From CAZMGV01 sp964621525 [NCBI: uncultured bacterium] (GTDB lineage Bacteria; JAGRBM01): DNA of 64,000 bases. A program made the translations under genes and the position numbers. The DNA lies in assembly GCA_964621525.1 (NCBI GenBank), contig CAZUMS010000005.1, forward strand, positions 1-64,000, in the 5' to 3' direction. Below the pieces are notes generated by a model. That model had not been told where the DNA came from and did no database searches. It saw only the letters and a program-made list of their open reading frames with translations. Below, piece after piece: positions 32,726 through 44,000 of this stretch (positions are counted from its first letter, which is position 1; each line of letters begins with the position of its first letter).

Positions 32726-33229
32726 GTGAACGAGCCGGACCGACAACCGAAGAAGCGGAAGGCTTCCGTCGAGGAGCGCATCAAGGGCGACCTCGACCGG
32801 GGCGATCTTGCACTGGCCAGACGGCGGCTGGAAAGCCGCCTCCAGATCGAAGGTCATGTAGACACCGCAAACACCCTGCGCGCTCACCTGATCGAAGTCC
32901 TTGTCCAGATGGGTGACCCGGAGCGGGCCGGCCTGTTCGCCCTCCTGATCGAGGAGGATACGCCTCACCTGAACGACCTGCGGAGCCTGTTTATCCGCCG
33001 CTGCGGTGGTTCAGGGCAGACGGTGAAGGATCGCCTGGGAACATTCCGCAAGGCTGTAGGCCCCAAGGCCAAAGACAGGCTGGACCAGCTCAACATCGAG
33101 CTGCTCCCGTTCAAGATCCATCCTGAAAAATGGCGCCGGATCAATATCAATGAGTCCAAGGGCACCTTTATCTTTCTTGGACTCATGGCCCTGCTTATTG
33201 TCGTCGGGCTCAAAAGCTGCGGACAGTAG
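32726..33229 (+). CDS. DUF6584-like protein with C-terminal membrane anchor
   Basis: 167 residues. A charged N-terminus is followed by helix pairs, RGDLALARRRLESRLQI and VLVQMGDPERAGLFALLIEE, that resemble DUF6584 (TPR-like) proteins, where the same LGDPxxAG segment occurs. A single transmembrane helix closes the protein (FIFLGLMALLIVVGLKSCG). The GTG at 32726 has AAGGTGG 7 bases upstream. It is tail-anchored in the inner membrane with its bulk in the cytoplasm (inference). It lies 61 bases after the exported protein and 40 before the kinase gene. Function unknown. Confidence 0.7.
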   Translation: MNEPDRQPKKRKASVEERIKGDLDRGDLALARRRLESRLQIEGHVDTANTLRAHLIEVLVQMGDPERAGLFALLIEEDTPHLNDLRSLFIRRCGGSGQTVKDRLGTFRKAVGPKAKDRLDQLNIELLPFKIHPEKWRRININESKGTFIFLGLMALLIVVGLKSCGQ

Positions 33230-33269
33230 CAGTTCTGCCCGGCAGACTTCCGTGATATTCTGACCGCCG

Positions 33270-35375
33270 GTGAACCTGGCCAACCAGATCTCGCTCGTCT
33301 CGACAGTGCTCTGCTGGGCATTGTCATTCTCCGTCTTCTTTCAGAACCGGAAGAACGATACCCGCCGGACCTTCGCCTACGTGGCGGGCGGACTCGGCCT
33401 CTGGGACCTGTTTTCCTATCTGCACGGGCTGTTTCCCCAGACGGAAACCGTCGTGCGGCTTCAGATCGTATCGGCTGCGCTAGTACCTCCGCTCGCAATC
33501 CGGTTCCTCCGGATCTTTCTTTACGCAGAGATGCCCACCCTCCGGCGGTCGATCCGCAACATGTCCTCCGCGAGCACGCTGATCCTGCTGCTCGCATTCG
33601 TCCTCCCTGTGGACCATTCGGGGCCCGTGGCAGGGATCCCGTTCCTGAACAAGGCCATGATTTTCTATTTGGGCCTGACGAATGTCTATTGCACCTACAT
33701 CCTCTTCCGCCGCGAACGCGAGCTGACTTCCCAGACTGCCCAGCGGACCCGCCTCAAGTATCTCCGCAACGGCGCGCTCGTGGTCCTTGCGGCAGCCACC
33801 ATCGATCTCGGAGTGCTCCTCGTCGAAGGGCAGCACCATCGCTTCTCCGCCATGGCCGTCTCGGTCTATGCCTATTTCATCTACCTGTCGATCCTGAACT
33901 ACCGGCTCCTCGAGTATCAGGAAATCGTCGTCCGTGCGGCGATCATCGCCACCATCGCCGCCGTATTCTCGGCAATCTACGGGATTCTGGTGTTCTGGGT
34001 CGATTCCTTCGGCGTGACCGTGCTCTATACGATGGTCGCGTCGATCGTGATTCTCGTCATCTATGACCCGGTCAACAAATATGTGGAGGACCGGTTCGCC
34101 ACGCTGTTTCTCCGTCCCAAACGCGAACTTCGTGAAGTGCTCTCGATCCTGAACCGCGAAATGCTCCGGGCCACCGATGCCCGGGAGCTGGCGGCGATTA
34201 TTACCCGTCACCTGAAGGGTCTCGAACGGATTACCGATCTGGCTGTCTACTTCCGGGACCGCCGGACCGGCCGGTTGGGCCTTTACGCCTGCTTCGGGCG
34301 TGAAACCTCGTCACTGCCCCCCGTTCTGGACCGGATCGAGCTGGTGTATGAACTCCAGTCCCGCCGGGCTCCCATGTCCACCGACGATATCGAGACCGAG
34401 AAACGAGGTGGAGCGGCCGGAGCCCGCTTCGAGTATCTTACCCGGCTTCAGGACGAAATGGGCGGCCTTAGCGCTTCGCTTGTGCTGCCGGTGCTCTCGC
34501 CTGACGGACTCTCGGGAATCATCTGCCTGCGCGATGAGCGTGCCGTCGAAGGGTATGACATCGACGAAATCACGCTCATGAACACGATCGCGACCCAGAC
34601 CGCGATGCTGATGGAAAACTTCCGTGCCAACGAACGGATCCGGGCCCGGTCGCGCATGGCAGCGCTCGGCGAAATGGCAGCCGGCCTCGCCCACGAAATC
34701 CGTAATCCGCTTGGCTCGATCAAGGGCGCTGTGCAGGTTCTGGAAACGAGCCGCTCCCCGGAGCAGAGCCGGGAATTCCTGTCGATTATTCTGGAAGAGG
34801 TCCAGCGTCTGAACCGGGTGGTCAGCGAGTTCCTCAACTATGCCCGGGAGCCGAAGCCAAGTCCGGAACCAGTGGACCTGAACCGGCTGATCGAGCGAAC
34901 CATCAAGCAGGTTCAGCTGGCCGGAGAACCAGCGGGCATAAGGACGGTCTTTCAGCTCGATGCCGATCTACCCCCCGGCTATGCTGACCCCGAGCAGCTC
35001 AAGCAGGTTTTACTGAACCTTATAAACAACGCCTACCGGGCAATGAACGCGCGGAAGGATGCTGTCCTGACACTCCGCACCCGCTGGGAGCCGGGCCCCA
35101 CGACGGCCTCCGGGAATGCCATTATCCAGGTCAGCGACAATGGCACCGGCATGTCGGAAGCCACGCTCGACAAGCTGTTCACGCCGTTTTTCACCACCAG
35201 CCAGGAGGGAACCGGGATCGGTCTGCCCGTATGCGAACGGCTCATTGAAGCCCATGGCGGAACCATCGAAGTCAGTTCCCGCGAGGGCGAAGGCTCCGTT
35301 TTTACGGTCACCCTGCCCTTCCAGATTGCGTCCGCGGCGCCGGCGGCATCTTCCGCCGGCGGGAATGCCGCCTAA
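33270..35375 (+). CDS. Membrane sensor histidine kinase (7TM-GAF-HisKA-HATPase)
   Basis: 701 residues. About seven to eight membrane segments fill residues 1-270, followed by a GAF domain (about 295-460), a HisKA domain with phospho-accepting His in GLAHEIRNPLGSIKG, and an HATPase with N box (NLINNAYRAM), G1 (DNGTG) and G2 (GTGIGLPVCERL). The layout resembles PrsK/NtrB-type kinases that pair with sigma-54 activators. The partner NtrC-type regulator gene starts 33 bases downstream. The start is GTG 33270. The signal could be a membrane or small-molecule cue sensed by the TM or GAF region; it is not identifiable. Confidence 0.9.
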   Translation: MNLANQISLVSTVLCWALSFSVFFQNRKNDTRRTFAYVAGGLGLWDLFSYLHGLFPQTETVVRLQIVSAALVPPLAIRFLRIFLYAEMPTLRRSIRNMSSASTLILLLAFVLPVDHSGPVAGIPFLNKAMIFYLGLTNVYCTYILFRRERELTSQTAQRTRLKYLRNGALVVLAAATIDLGVLLVEGQHHRFSAMAVSVYAYFIYLSILNYRLLEYQEIVVRAAIIATIAAVFSAIYGILVFWVDSFGVTVLYTMVASIVILVIYDPVNKYVEDRFATLFLRPKRELREVLSILNREMLRATDARELAAIITRHLKGLERITDLAVYFRDRRTGRLGLYACFGRETSSLPPVLDRIELVYELQSRRAPMSTDDIETEKRGGAAGARFEYLTRLQDEMGGLSASLVLPVLSPDGLSGIICLRDERAVEGYDIDEITLMNTIATQTAMLMENFRANERIRARSRMAALGEMAAGLAHEIRNPLGSIKGAVQVLETSRSPEQSREFLSIILEEVQRLNRVVSEFLNYAREPKPSPEPVDLNRLIERTIKQVQLAGEPAGIRTVFQLDADLPPGYADPEQLKQVLLNLINNAYRAMNARKDAVLTLRTRWEPGPTTASGNAIIQVSDNGTGMSEATLDKLFTPFFTTSQEGTGIGLPVCERLIEAHGGTIEVSSREGEGSVFTVTLPFQIASAAPAASSAGGNAA

Positions 35376-35408
35376 GTTGCCCCTTCCCACCAGTCCCCGC
35401 ATCGGGTT

Positions 35409-36821
<1,413 letters not shown>

Positions 36822-36830
36822 GCCTTGCGC

Positions 36831-37181
36831 TTAGCGGTCGCCCAGCGACTGGGTCTCGATGTAACTGTTCAGCCGTTCCCGGACTGCCTGCTGCAGTTCC
36901 AGGAATTCGACCCCTACAGCCAGGGTTTCGTCTTCCCGGGTATCCAGCTGCCGCCAGCGGACAACCCCACGGGTCTCAACCATGTCGCCCAGATAGGGAA
37001 GCTGGAAACGGATCGCCATTTCGGTGCCGGGGGCGAGATTCGACCGCGCCTTGATCAGCATCCCCCCGGCGGAAAGATTCCCCCCGGGAGAAAAGATCGT
37101 TGTAGAGGGAGCGATCATGCACCGGACGGTTCCCTGAAACGGGACTCTCGCATGGCGGCGAAGTTCGACCGATTTCGGCAT
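36831..37181 (-). CDS. PilZ-domain protein (putative c-di-GMP receptor)
   Basis: 116 residues, a single PilZ domain. The c-di-GMP-binding pattern is present: RRHAR near the N-terminus (RxxxR-like) and NLSAGGMLI ((D/N)xSxxG), then VVRWRQL and a closing GVEFLEL strand. It probably binds c-di-GMP and regulates motility, pili or envelope functions. ATG 37181 is used; a GTG at 37205 with GGAAG five bases upstream would add eight residues (HLWYLCR) and cannot be excluded. It is convergent with the NtrC-family gene, 9 bases apart. Confidence 0.88.
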   Translation of the reverse strand: MPKSVELRRHARVPFQGTVRCMIAPSTTIFSPGGNLSAGGMLIKARSNLAPGTEMAIRFQLPYLGDMVETRGVVRWRQLDTREDETLAVGVEFLELQQAVRERLNSYIETQSLGDR

Positions 37182-37280
37182 GCGGCAAAGATACCAAAGA
37201 TGCACACCGACTTCCAGAAGATGTACTGGGTATCGCGCAAATGATACTTTAAAACGCCGGGCTGTTCAGCTTGCGGCCAG

Positions 37281-38648
37281 TTACTTCCCTGTTGCTACGG
37301 ACTGAGCAGGCATTTGCGGAGCCGGAGGCGGCTGGAAATTCATGGTCATGAGAGTCTGCATGATGTACGGCTTGGCGATCATGAACATATTGGCTGTTTT
37401 GTCGATCTGGGTTGCCAGTCCCGAGAGCAGCGAAAACGTCCGGCCGTAAAGGATGATATCGTTCGGAATCGTGATCCGCTCGATTTTGTCGATTGTCGCG
37501 ATAACGTCTTCCCGGATCTTCCTGAAATCCAGATCCTTCGCCTCCTTGGGCGAGAGATGGAAATAGTGATTGAAGAAATCGCTGAGGATCGGGCGCACGG
37601 CCTCAAGATCCGCGTCGCCAAGCACGCCAAGGTTCTTCAGGGCGGGCAGGAACTTGTTCACGTCGCGGGACAGGAAAGCAAACACTGCCTGCAGGAGCTT
37701 CTGGTGAAACTCCTTCGGTAATACTTTCACCTGGCCGAAGTCGAGGACACAGACGACGGGCTTCCCGTCGATCTTGTTGAACAGCAGGTTACCGGGGTGC
37801 GGATCCGACTGGAACACCCCGTCCTTGTACATCATCTTCGTCCAGCCGTTCAGGATGATCGTGAGCATCTCGCGCCGGTCCAGCCCGAGCTCGGCCATCT
37901 TCTCGAAATTGGTGATCTTGTAGCCTTCGAAATAGGTCATGCAGATCACACGACGGGTCGTGTATTTCCGGATAATTCCCGGCATCACGATACCGCCGGT
38001 ATATCCCTTGAAATTTCCGCCGATGGTCTCACAGTAGGTCGCTTCCTGTTCGTAAGAGAGTTCCGTAGAAAGCGCCTGAGACATCTCCCGGCCGATGACC
38101 GACAGGTCGGTCCGCGGGATGAAAATATTGAATAGCTTCACCGCCGTGCGAAGCATCCACAGATCGACCTTGAGCTTGAACTCGATATCCGGATGCTGGA
38201 TCTTGAGAACGACGTCGTCTCCCTCACGGGTCCGCGCCCTGTGAACCTGACCGAAGCTGGCAGCGGCAAGAGCGTTGTGGTCGATCCAGTCGAAGAGTTC
38301 GTCGGGTTCCTTGCCAAGTTCGCTGAGCAGGGTCTTGCGGATATACGGCCAATCGGTCGGCGGTACCTTGTCCTGGAGGAGCGAAAGTTCCTCGATCCAG
38401 GGCTTCGGCATCACGTCCACGCGGGCAGAGACCAGCTGCCCGACCTTGATCATGCCGCCTTTCAGCTTGATCGCCATGGCATAGAATTTTTTGGCGTACC
38501 CGCGGTGAATATGGGTCCATTCGTGCCGCCGGGTCCTGATGCGGAACCATTTCCGGCGGTACCACAGGAATACGTAGTGAACGTACATGGGAAGCAGCGT
38601 GCTCGCGATGATGCTAAAGCGTTGAATTGTCGCCCAGATCCGTTTCAC
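37281..38648 (-). CDS. ABC1/UbiB-family atypical protein kinase
   Basis: 455 residues of the AarF/ABC1/UbiB family. Diagnostic motifs are the KxGQ segment GGMIKVGQLVSARVD, the Ala-rich loop AAASFGQVHRA replacing the Gly-rich loop, the catalytic DPHPGNLLF and the metal-binding LDFG (VCVLDFGQV). N- and C-terminal hydrophobic segments (about 10-30) suggest membrane association. Family members support ubiquinone or other prenyl-lipid metabolism and have ATPase activity (family knowledge). It lies 24 bases after the PhaC-like gene on the same strand, so a lipid-related joint role is plausible. No other quinone genes are nearby. Confidence 0.9.
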   Translation of the reverse strand: MKRIWATIQRFSIIASTLLPMYVHYVFLWYRRKWFRIRTRRHEWTHIHRGYAKKFYAMAIKLKGGMIKVGQLVSARVDVMPKPWIEELSLLQDKVPPTDWPYIRKTLLSELGKEPDELFDWIDHNALAAASFGQVHRARTREGDDVVLKIQHPDIEFKLKVDLWMLRTAVKLFNIFIPRTDLSVIGREMSQALSTELSYEQEATYCETIGGNFKGYTGGIVMPGIIRKYTTRRVICMTYFEGYKITNFEKMAELGLDRREMLTIILNGWTKMMYKDGVFQSDPHPGNLLFNKIDGKPVVCVLDFGQVKVLPKEFHQKLLQAVFAFLSRDVNKFLPALKNLGVLGDADLEAVRPILSDFFNHYFHLSPKEAKDLDFRKIREDVIATIDKIERITIPNDIILYGRTFSLLSGLATQIDKTANMFMIAKPYIMQTLMTMNFQPPPAPQMPAQSVATGK

Positions 38649-38672
38649 GTGAGGAGTTCCGTTCCCTTCGGG

Positions 38673-39737
38673 TCAGCTGCGTTCTGCGAGCCAAAGCGCC
38701 ATCGGCGCCCAGACGTGTTTAACCGCCTTGGAGCCGGTCACAAGGCCGATATGGCCCACAGGGACCTTGAGGCAGGTCTTGTCCTTCGAACCCACGAGGT
38801 TCATGAGCGCTTCGACCGATTCCGGTGAAGCCACCTTGTCTGTCGTCCCGACAAAAAGCAGCAGGTTCGCATCTACCTGCGAGATATCCACCTTGCGGCC
38901 CTTTATTACCAGCCGGCCCTGCCGGACCTTATCGTCGCGGATGAACTCCGTCACAAACTGGACGAAAGCCTCCTGCGGATAGGCAATAAAACCGCGGCCC
39001 CAGTCCCGGATCGTCTCGAAACCCGCGACGTATTCCCGGTCCCAGTAGTTCATCAGCAGGTTCATGTACCGGGTAACGAGCCCGAAAGGGGCCAGCATCT
39101 CGAAACCAATCCGGGGCAGCACTGGCGGCAGGTTACCCATCCGCTCCATGACCGCCGGAAGTCCGGCCCCGAACACCTTCACCAGAATATTGATCGGGAA
39201 CATCTTGGAAAAATCGAACGGGCTGCCCAGCACAATGGCGTTTCTGAGGTGCGCATCTTTCTGGTAAATGGATGCGTACAGCATGCTCATGATGCCGCCC
39301 ATGGACCAGCCGATCGTGGAAACCGAGGGCTCGCCGGTCACTTCGAGAATTTTCTCGACCGCCTTCGGTATGAAATCGGTAACATAGTCGTCCACCCGGA
39401 TCGCCGTGTCGGCATCCGTCGGTGAGCCGAAATCGACAAGAAACACGTCGAACCCCGCATCCAATAAATAATGGATCAGGGAATGCCCCGGCCTCAGGTC
39501 AAAAATGTCCGGGTTAACCATGAGCGGCGGGACGATCAGCACCGGTGTGCGGTACGTCCGCTTGGTCGAGGCATGGTACCTGAGCAGGGTCGCATTCTCC
39601 CACATGAAGATCGTACGGGAAAATGAGCGGACCTGCGGCGTCAACGGACCGAGTACGGCCCGTTCCACCATGTGGGCAGTACCAAGCGCTGTCCGGCGGG
39701 CGGAAACAACCGGCTTTATGTTCAGGACCGAAGCCAT
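38673..39737 (-). CDS. PhaC-like alpha/beta hydrolase with Ser nucleophile
   Basis: 354 residues, similar in size and layout to class III PHA synthase subunit PhaC: RTPVLIVPPLMVNPDIFDL, FDVFLVDFG, the nucleophile elbow TIGWSMGG at Ser145, Asp in FVGTTDKVASPES and His in VPVGHIGLV. True PHA synthases have Cys in the G-x-C-x-G lipase box; this protein has Ser, so it is more likely a hydrolase or acyltransferase of the same fold than a polymerase. No phaE, phaR, phaB or phasin gene is in view. It is upstream of, and probably co-transcribed with, the ABC1 kinase. Confidence 0.82.
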   Translation of the reverse strand: MASVLNIKPVVSARRTALGTAHMVERAVLGPLTPQVRSFSRTIFMWENATLLRYHASTKRTYRTPVLIVPPLMVNPDIFDLRPGHSLIHYLLDAGFDVFLVDFGSPTDADTAIRVDDYVTDFIPKAVEKILEVTGEPSVSTIGWSMGGIMSMLYASIYQKDAHLRNAIVLGSPFDFSKMFPINILVKVFGAGLPAVMERMGNLPPVLPRIGFEMLAPFGLVTRYMNLLMNYWDREYVAGFETIRDWGRGFIAYPQEAFVQFVTEFIRDDKVRQGRLVIKGRKVDISQVDANLLLFVGTTDKVASPESVEALMNLVGSKDKTCLKVPVGHIGLVTGSKAVKHVWAPMALWLAERS

Positions 39738-39835
39738 CCTGCCCTCTCTTTAATGGCCCACGCTATCTTCCGCAAGGCGGGTTGTTCCGCCGGTTTAACT
39801 TGCGGGGAATAGGCGGAAAACGCTAACTCTAGGAG

Positions 39836-41038
39836 GTGCCACTTCCGAAGCTCGACGACTTTCTGCAATCCGTTGGGGATGGACCGGAGCGACAGCTCGC
39901 TGCCCGTGCCCTTGACCTGTTCGAGGCCTATCTGGAAGGCCACCCCGTCAGCCAGTACGATCCGGCCCAGGAAGCCTGGTTTGCCATTTTTCTGGACGGC
40001 CGAAGCGTCTCCACCGCCGAGAAGGAAGAAATTCTCCGAACCATCCGGTCGTACCTGAAATTCACCGGTGAACCGCCTTCAGCTAGTCCCTCTGGCAGCG
40101 GGCAGGACCAGAAGCCGCTTTCCAAAGATCTCCAGAACCGATTCAAACCGGGCCCTGCCATGGGGCCGCCTCCTGCAACCGGCAAGAAGCGCCCGGGGGC
40201 CAACCCCTCCACACGCTTTCCGAAAGCCCGTGAGACCGCCCGGAAGGTCGCTGAAAGCCGGGGGATATGGCTGGCTCCCGTTCTGATCCTGCTCACGCTC
40301 CTCTGGGCCTGCTACCTTGCTTTTATCGACAAACCATTCGCGGATTTCGAGTTCGATATCCGGCAGCGGCTGCGCAGCAACAACGTTTCCATGACTCCCC
40401 CATTCGGGGCCTGGGTCGTGAACGAAGGACAGCGCCGGGGCTTCATGGTAATCCCCGAGAAGTCCGGCCAGAAGATCATTGCTGTTAACACCTATTATCT
40501 GGCGACCGAACCGATGCAGGAAATCGAGCTCAGGGTCTGCCTGAACTACCAGACTCCGTTTGGTTTTAACTGGACACGGACCCTCGAGATTGTCGATGAA
40601 ACCTACCTGACTCCCGGAGACTGGCCGCCACCACGGCCTATAGTGGCCGCCACGCCTCGACAACAGGCCGCGCATAAGGCCACCGGAAAGATCCCCAAGG
40701 CAGGCTATCAGGAAATCCTGTCTGCCCTTGAAGGCGCCCGTACGAATATCCTGAAGTTCTACGAAGAGAATCCCGATCAGACCCTGGAACTCGTAGGGAC
40801 CGAAAGTGCCCGAATTGAAGAACAGATGGCTGCCCTACCCGAGCCCCGGTCTGACGAAGAGCATTTCCTGCACCGTGACCTCGGTGAAAGCCTTGACCGG
40901 ATCAGCCGGATCGCCATCGCCCTCAGAATGTACCAGTCCAAGAGCCTCGACGGGCGTCAGCTCCGCCAGGAGATCGATACCCTGATTGCACAGAGTGAAT
41001 ACGCTCAGCGCAAGGCGGAAAGCAGACTCGGCGAATAA
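39836..41038 (+). CDS. Single-pass membrane protein upstream of a class A PBP, unknown function
   Basis: 400 residues. A helical N-terminal domain (about 1-80), a disordered Pro/Gly-rich linker (80-140), one transmembrane helix at about 143-163 (LAPVLILLTLLWACYLAF), then a beta-rich extracytoplasmic part (VNTYYLATEPMQEIELRVCL) and a coiled-coil C-terminus. No known family is recognised. It ends 2 bases before the PBP gene starts, so it is probably coupled to it and may be a PBP partner. Oddity: the only canonical start, GTG 39836, overlaps the last G of a perfect AGGAGG (39831-39836), so the real initiation codon is unclear. Confidence 0.72.
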   Translation: MPLPKLDDFLQSVGDGPERQLAARALDLFEAYLEGHPVSQYDPAQEAWFAIFLDGRSVSTAEKEEILRTIRSYLKFTGEPPSASPSGSGQDQKPLSKDLQNRFKPGPAMGPPPATGKKRPGANPSTRFPKARETARKVAESRGIWLAPVLILLTLLWACYLAFIDKPFADFEFDIRQRLRSNNVSMTPPFGAWVVNEGQRRGFMVIPEKSGQKIIAVNTYYLATEPMQEIELRVCLNYQTPFGFNWTRTLEIVDETYLTPGDWPPPRPIVAATPRQQAAHKATGKIPKAGYQEILSALEGARTNILKFYEENPDQTLELVGTESARIEEQMAALPEPRSDEEHFLHRDLGESLDRISRIAIALRMYQSKSLDGRQLRQEIDTLIAQSEYAQRKAESRLGE

Positions 41039-41040
41039 TC

Positions 41041-44000
41041 GTGGCTTCAAAGCGGCAGACCGGTTTTCTCACAATTCTGGCAATTACCGCTGTCATTCTG
41101 CTGCTGGCACTGGCGGCGGCAACCTTCGCTGCATATCAGTATTTCATTGTCCATCATCCCGGCTCGCATCTCGAACGGAACTACATCATGTCCGTGCTTG
41201 CCCGCGAGAGCCCGATTTTTGCCGCCGACAAGATTACCCGGATCGGATCGTTCTCAGGCGTCGAACACCGTGACTATGTGACTATCGACCGGATACCCAA
41301 AGATCTCAGGCAAGCCATTGTCTCGTCCGAAGACCGGTATTTTTACCGGCACCCGGGCTTCAACCCCGTTTCGATGGCCGGGGCCATGGTGGCCAATCTC
41401 AGGGCGCGGAAATGGGTCCGAGGCGGATCGACCATCACCCAGCAGACGGCCAAAAATCTCTACCGCCGTCAGGGGAAGTCACTCCGGGAAAAGCTGCGCG
41501 AACTTTTGAACGCCCTTCGCCTTGAGGCCCACTACAGCAAGGACGAAATCCTCGAGTTCTACCTCAACCAGTTTCATGTCAATGCCAACGGCCGTGGAGC
41601 GGGTGTCGCCGCCCGGCATTTCTTCGACAAGGACATCTCCGAACTGGATCTGGTCGAGTGCGCTTTCATCGCGGGGAGCGTTCAGGGCCCTTCCCTGTTC
41701 GATCCCTTTTCGACGGTCGACCCGATCCGGCGTCAGCGCAACCTGAAACGGGCCAATGCGAGGAAAGATTACGTCATCCGCCGGATGTACGAAGACGGCT
41801 ATCTGTCCCAGGAAACCTACGAACAGGCGCTGGCAGCGGAGGTCCCTTTTCGGCAGGGCCAGTTTCGCTTCGAGCGAAGTGTCATTGTCGATGCCGTTCA
41901 GCGGGAGCTGGATTCGGAGGAGCTTCATGAAATCCTGACCGGGCCCGAAGGGAGTGACCTCTCCTCCTCAGGGCTACAGATCTATACCAGTATCGATGTT
42001 CAGGCCCAGCAGGATGCTCTTTATGCAATCCGGTCCCAGCTGAGCCGGCTGAAAATCATGCTGGAAGGCAATCAGCCGGTGTCGGACCAGCCCTCCCCTT
42101 CTTCAAAGCTGGAACGTGGCGATTTTGTGCTGGCGACGGTACAGAAGGTTCTTCCCGGCCAGAATACCGTGAGAGTTCTGGCAGGAAACCTGGCAGCCGA
42201 GCTGGATGAAGAAGGCATCCGGGCCTGTGCCGATCCTGAGCACGCCCATGCAACCGCGAATCCGGGGGCTCGTGCTGGCGCAAAACAGCTTGCAGACTGG
42301 CTGTCCCGGCAGACTCCCGGCTCGACCATTCCCGTCATCATCCGGGACATCCCGCCGGAAGCCGGCGCTCCCGTAATCGCTGATTGCGCCTACCCCTATA
42401 CGCCCCAGGAAAAACTCCAGGGAGCCCTGATCGCCCTGGACGATGGATTCATCAGGGCCATCGCCGGTGGGTTCTCGAACACCGACTTCAACCGGGCCCT
42501 CAACGCCCGACGGCAACCCGGATCGGCATTCAAACCGATCGTGTACCACGCGGCTATTCAGCTCGGCTGGTCGCCTGCGGATGCGGTCCAGAACCGGCGG
42601 GATATCTACCGGCTTGGAAACGTCGTCTATGCCCCGAAAAGCGACCACACGCCCCCCGCGAATGAAATGTCCCTCGCCTGGATAGGCACCAGCAGCGAAA
42701 ACTTCGGTTCGGTCTGGCTCCTCGCCCACCTCACTGACAAACTCACCGACGGCCAGTTCGCCGAGGTTGCTGCCGGACTCGGGCTAGGACGGATGGAAAA
42801 CGAGTCCCCCCAGCAGACTGCACGACGGCTCCGGGACCGGTATGGAATCCCGATCAGAAGGGACGCCCAGCGTGAGGCCGCATTCGAAGATGGGCGGGCC
42901 GAACTCCTGCGCGAGCTTCTGCTCTCGGGAAAAACCGAATGCTCCCGGCAACTCCGACTGATGAGTTTCAAAGGAACGTCGCGTTCTGAACTGGAAGCGG
43001 CAATCAATGCACTGGCTGGAGAAAAGCTGGAGGCCCGGAAGCCACTGCTCGAAGCCGATCTTGAGCTGGCGATTCAGCGCTATGAAAATGTCGAAGCCTT
43101 TCTCGCGGACCCGGCGCTGTTCGAAGGACTGCCCCTGCCTCTGTCCGCCTGCGAGAAAGATGATCTGGAGCGGCTGACCCAGCTTACGGGTGCCGCGCTC
43201 GAGAAGTTGTCGTCACCCGACAGTTTCGATCCTGTCGTCTGGCGGAAATACCGTGACTATCGGCTGACCGTGAACGTGCAGTATGTGATTGCCACGGCTG
43301 CGTCGTTCGGCATCGAAAGCCCGCTGCAGCCCGTTCTCTCGCTTCCCCTCGGCACCAGCGATGTCACCTTGGCCGAGATCGCCCATTTCTATGAGACGGC
43401 GGGGGAAGGCCGCACGCGAGGGGCCTCGCCGCGTCTCGTAACCGAGATCCGGGATGCTGACGGCGAGCTCGTATGGACCTACAGCGGCGAGCCTCAACCG
43501 GTCGGGACCTCCAAACTCTCGACGGTCTGGCTTGAAAGCATCCGGAATGTGACAACCCAAGGCACTGCACGGGGGTTCTCCGACCAGGTGACCCTGTCTC
43601 CGAAGCCGGATACTCCCGGTTATGGCATTAAGGTCCCGTTCTATGGGAAAACCGGAACCACGAATCGCTACCAGAATGTCTACTTTGTCGGACTCTTCCC
43701 CAAACCTGATCCTGCTTCGAAAGACGAAGCCGTTTCGCCAAATCATCTATTCACTATTGCGGCCTATGCCGGATACGACGACAACCGGCCTCTCGTTAAA
43801 GGGCGGATCCGGATCTATGGCTCCAACGGCGCGCTTCCTATGGTCGTTGAAACCGCACGCGGCATGATCGGGCGGGCCGGCTATCCGGTGGACGCCGGGA
43901 ATCTTGCCGTCAGGATGTCTCGCCAGCTTCCGATTGCGTTTCCAGCGGATTTTGCCACGGTCACAGTGAACGACACCACCGGGCTTCCTGCCGACGAGCT

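Noticed and set aside
38673-39737. Calling the gene phaC
   Set aside because: The nucleophile is Ser rather than Cys, and no phaE/phaR is present; named only as PhaC-like.
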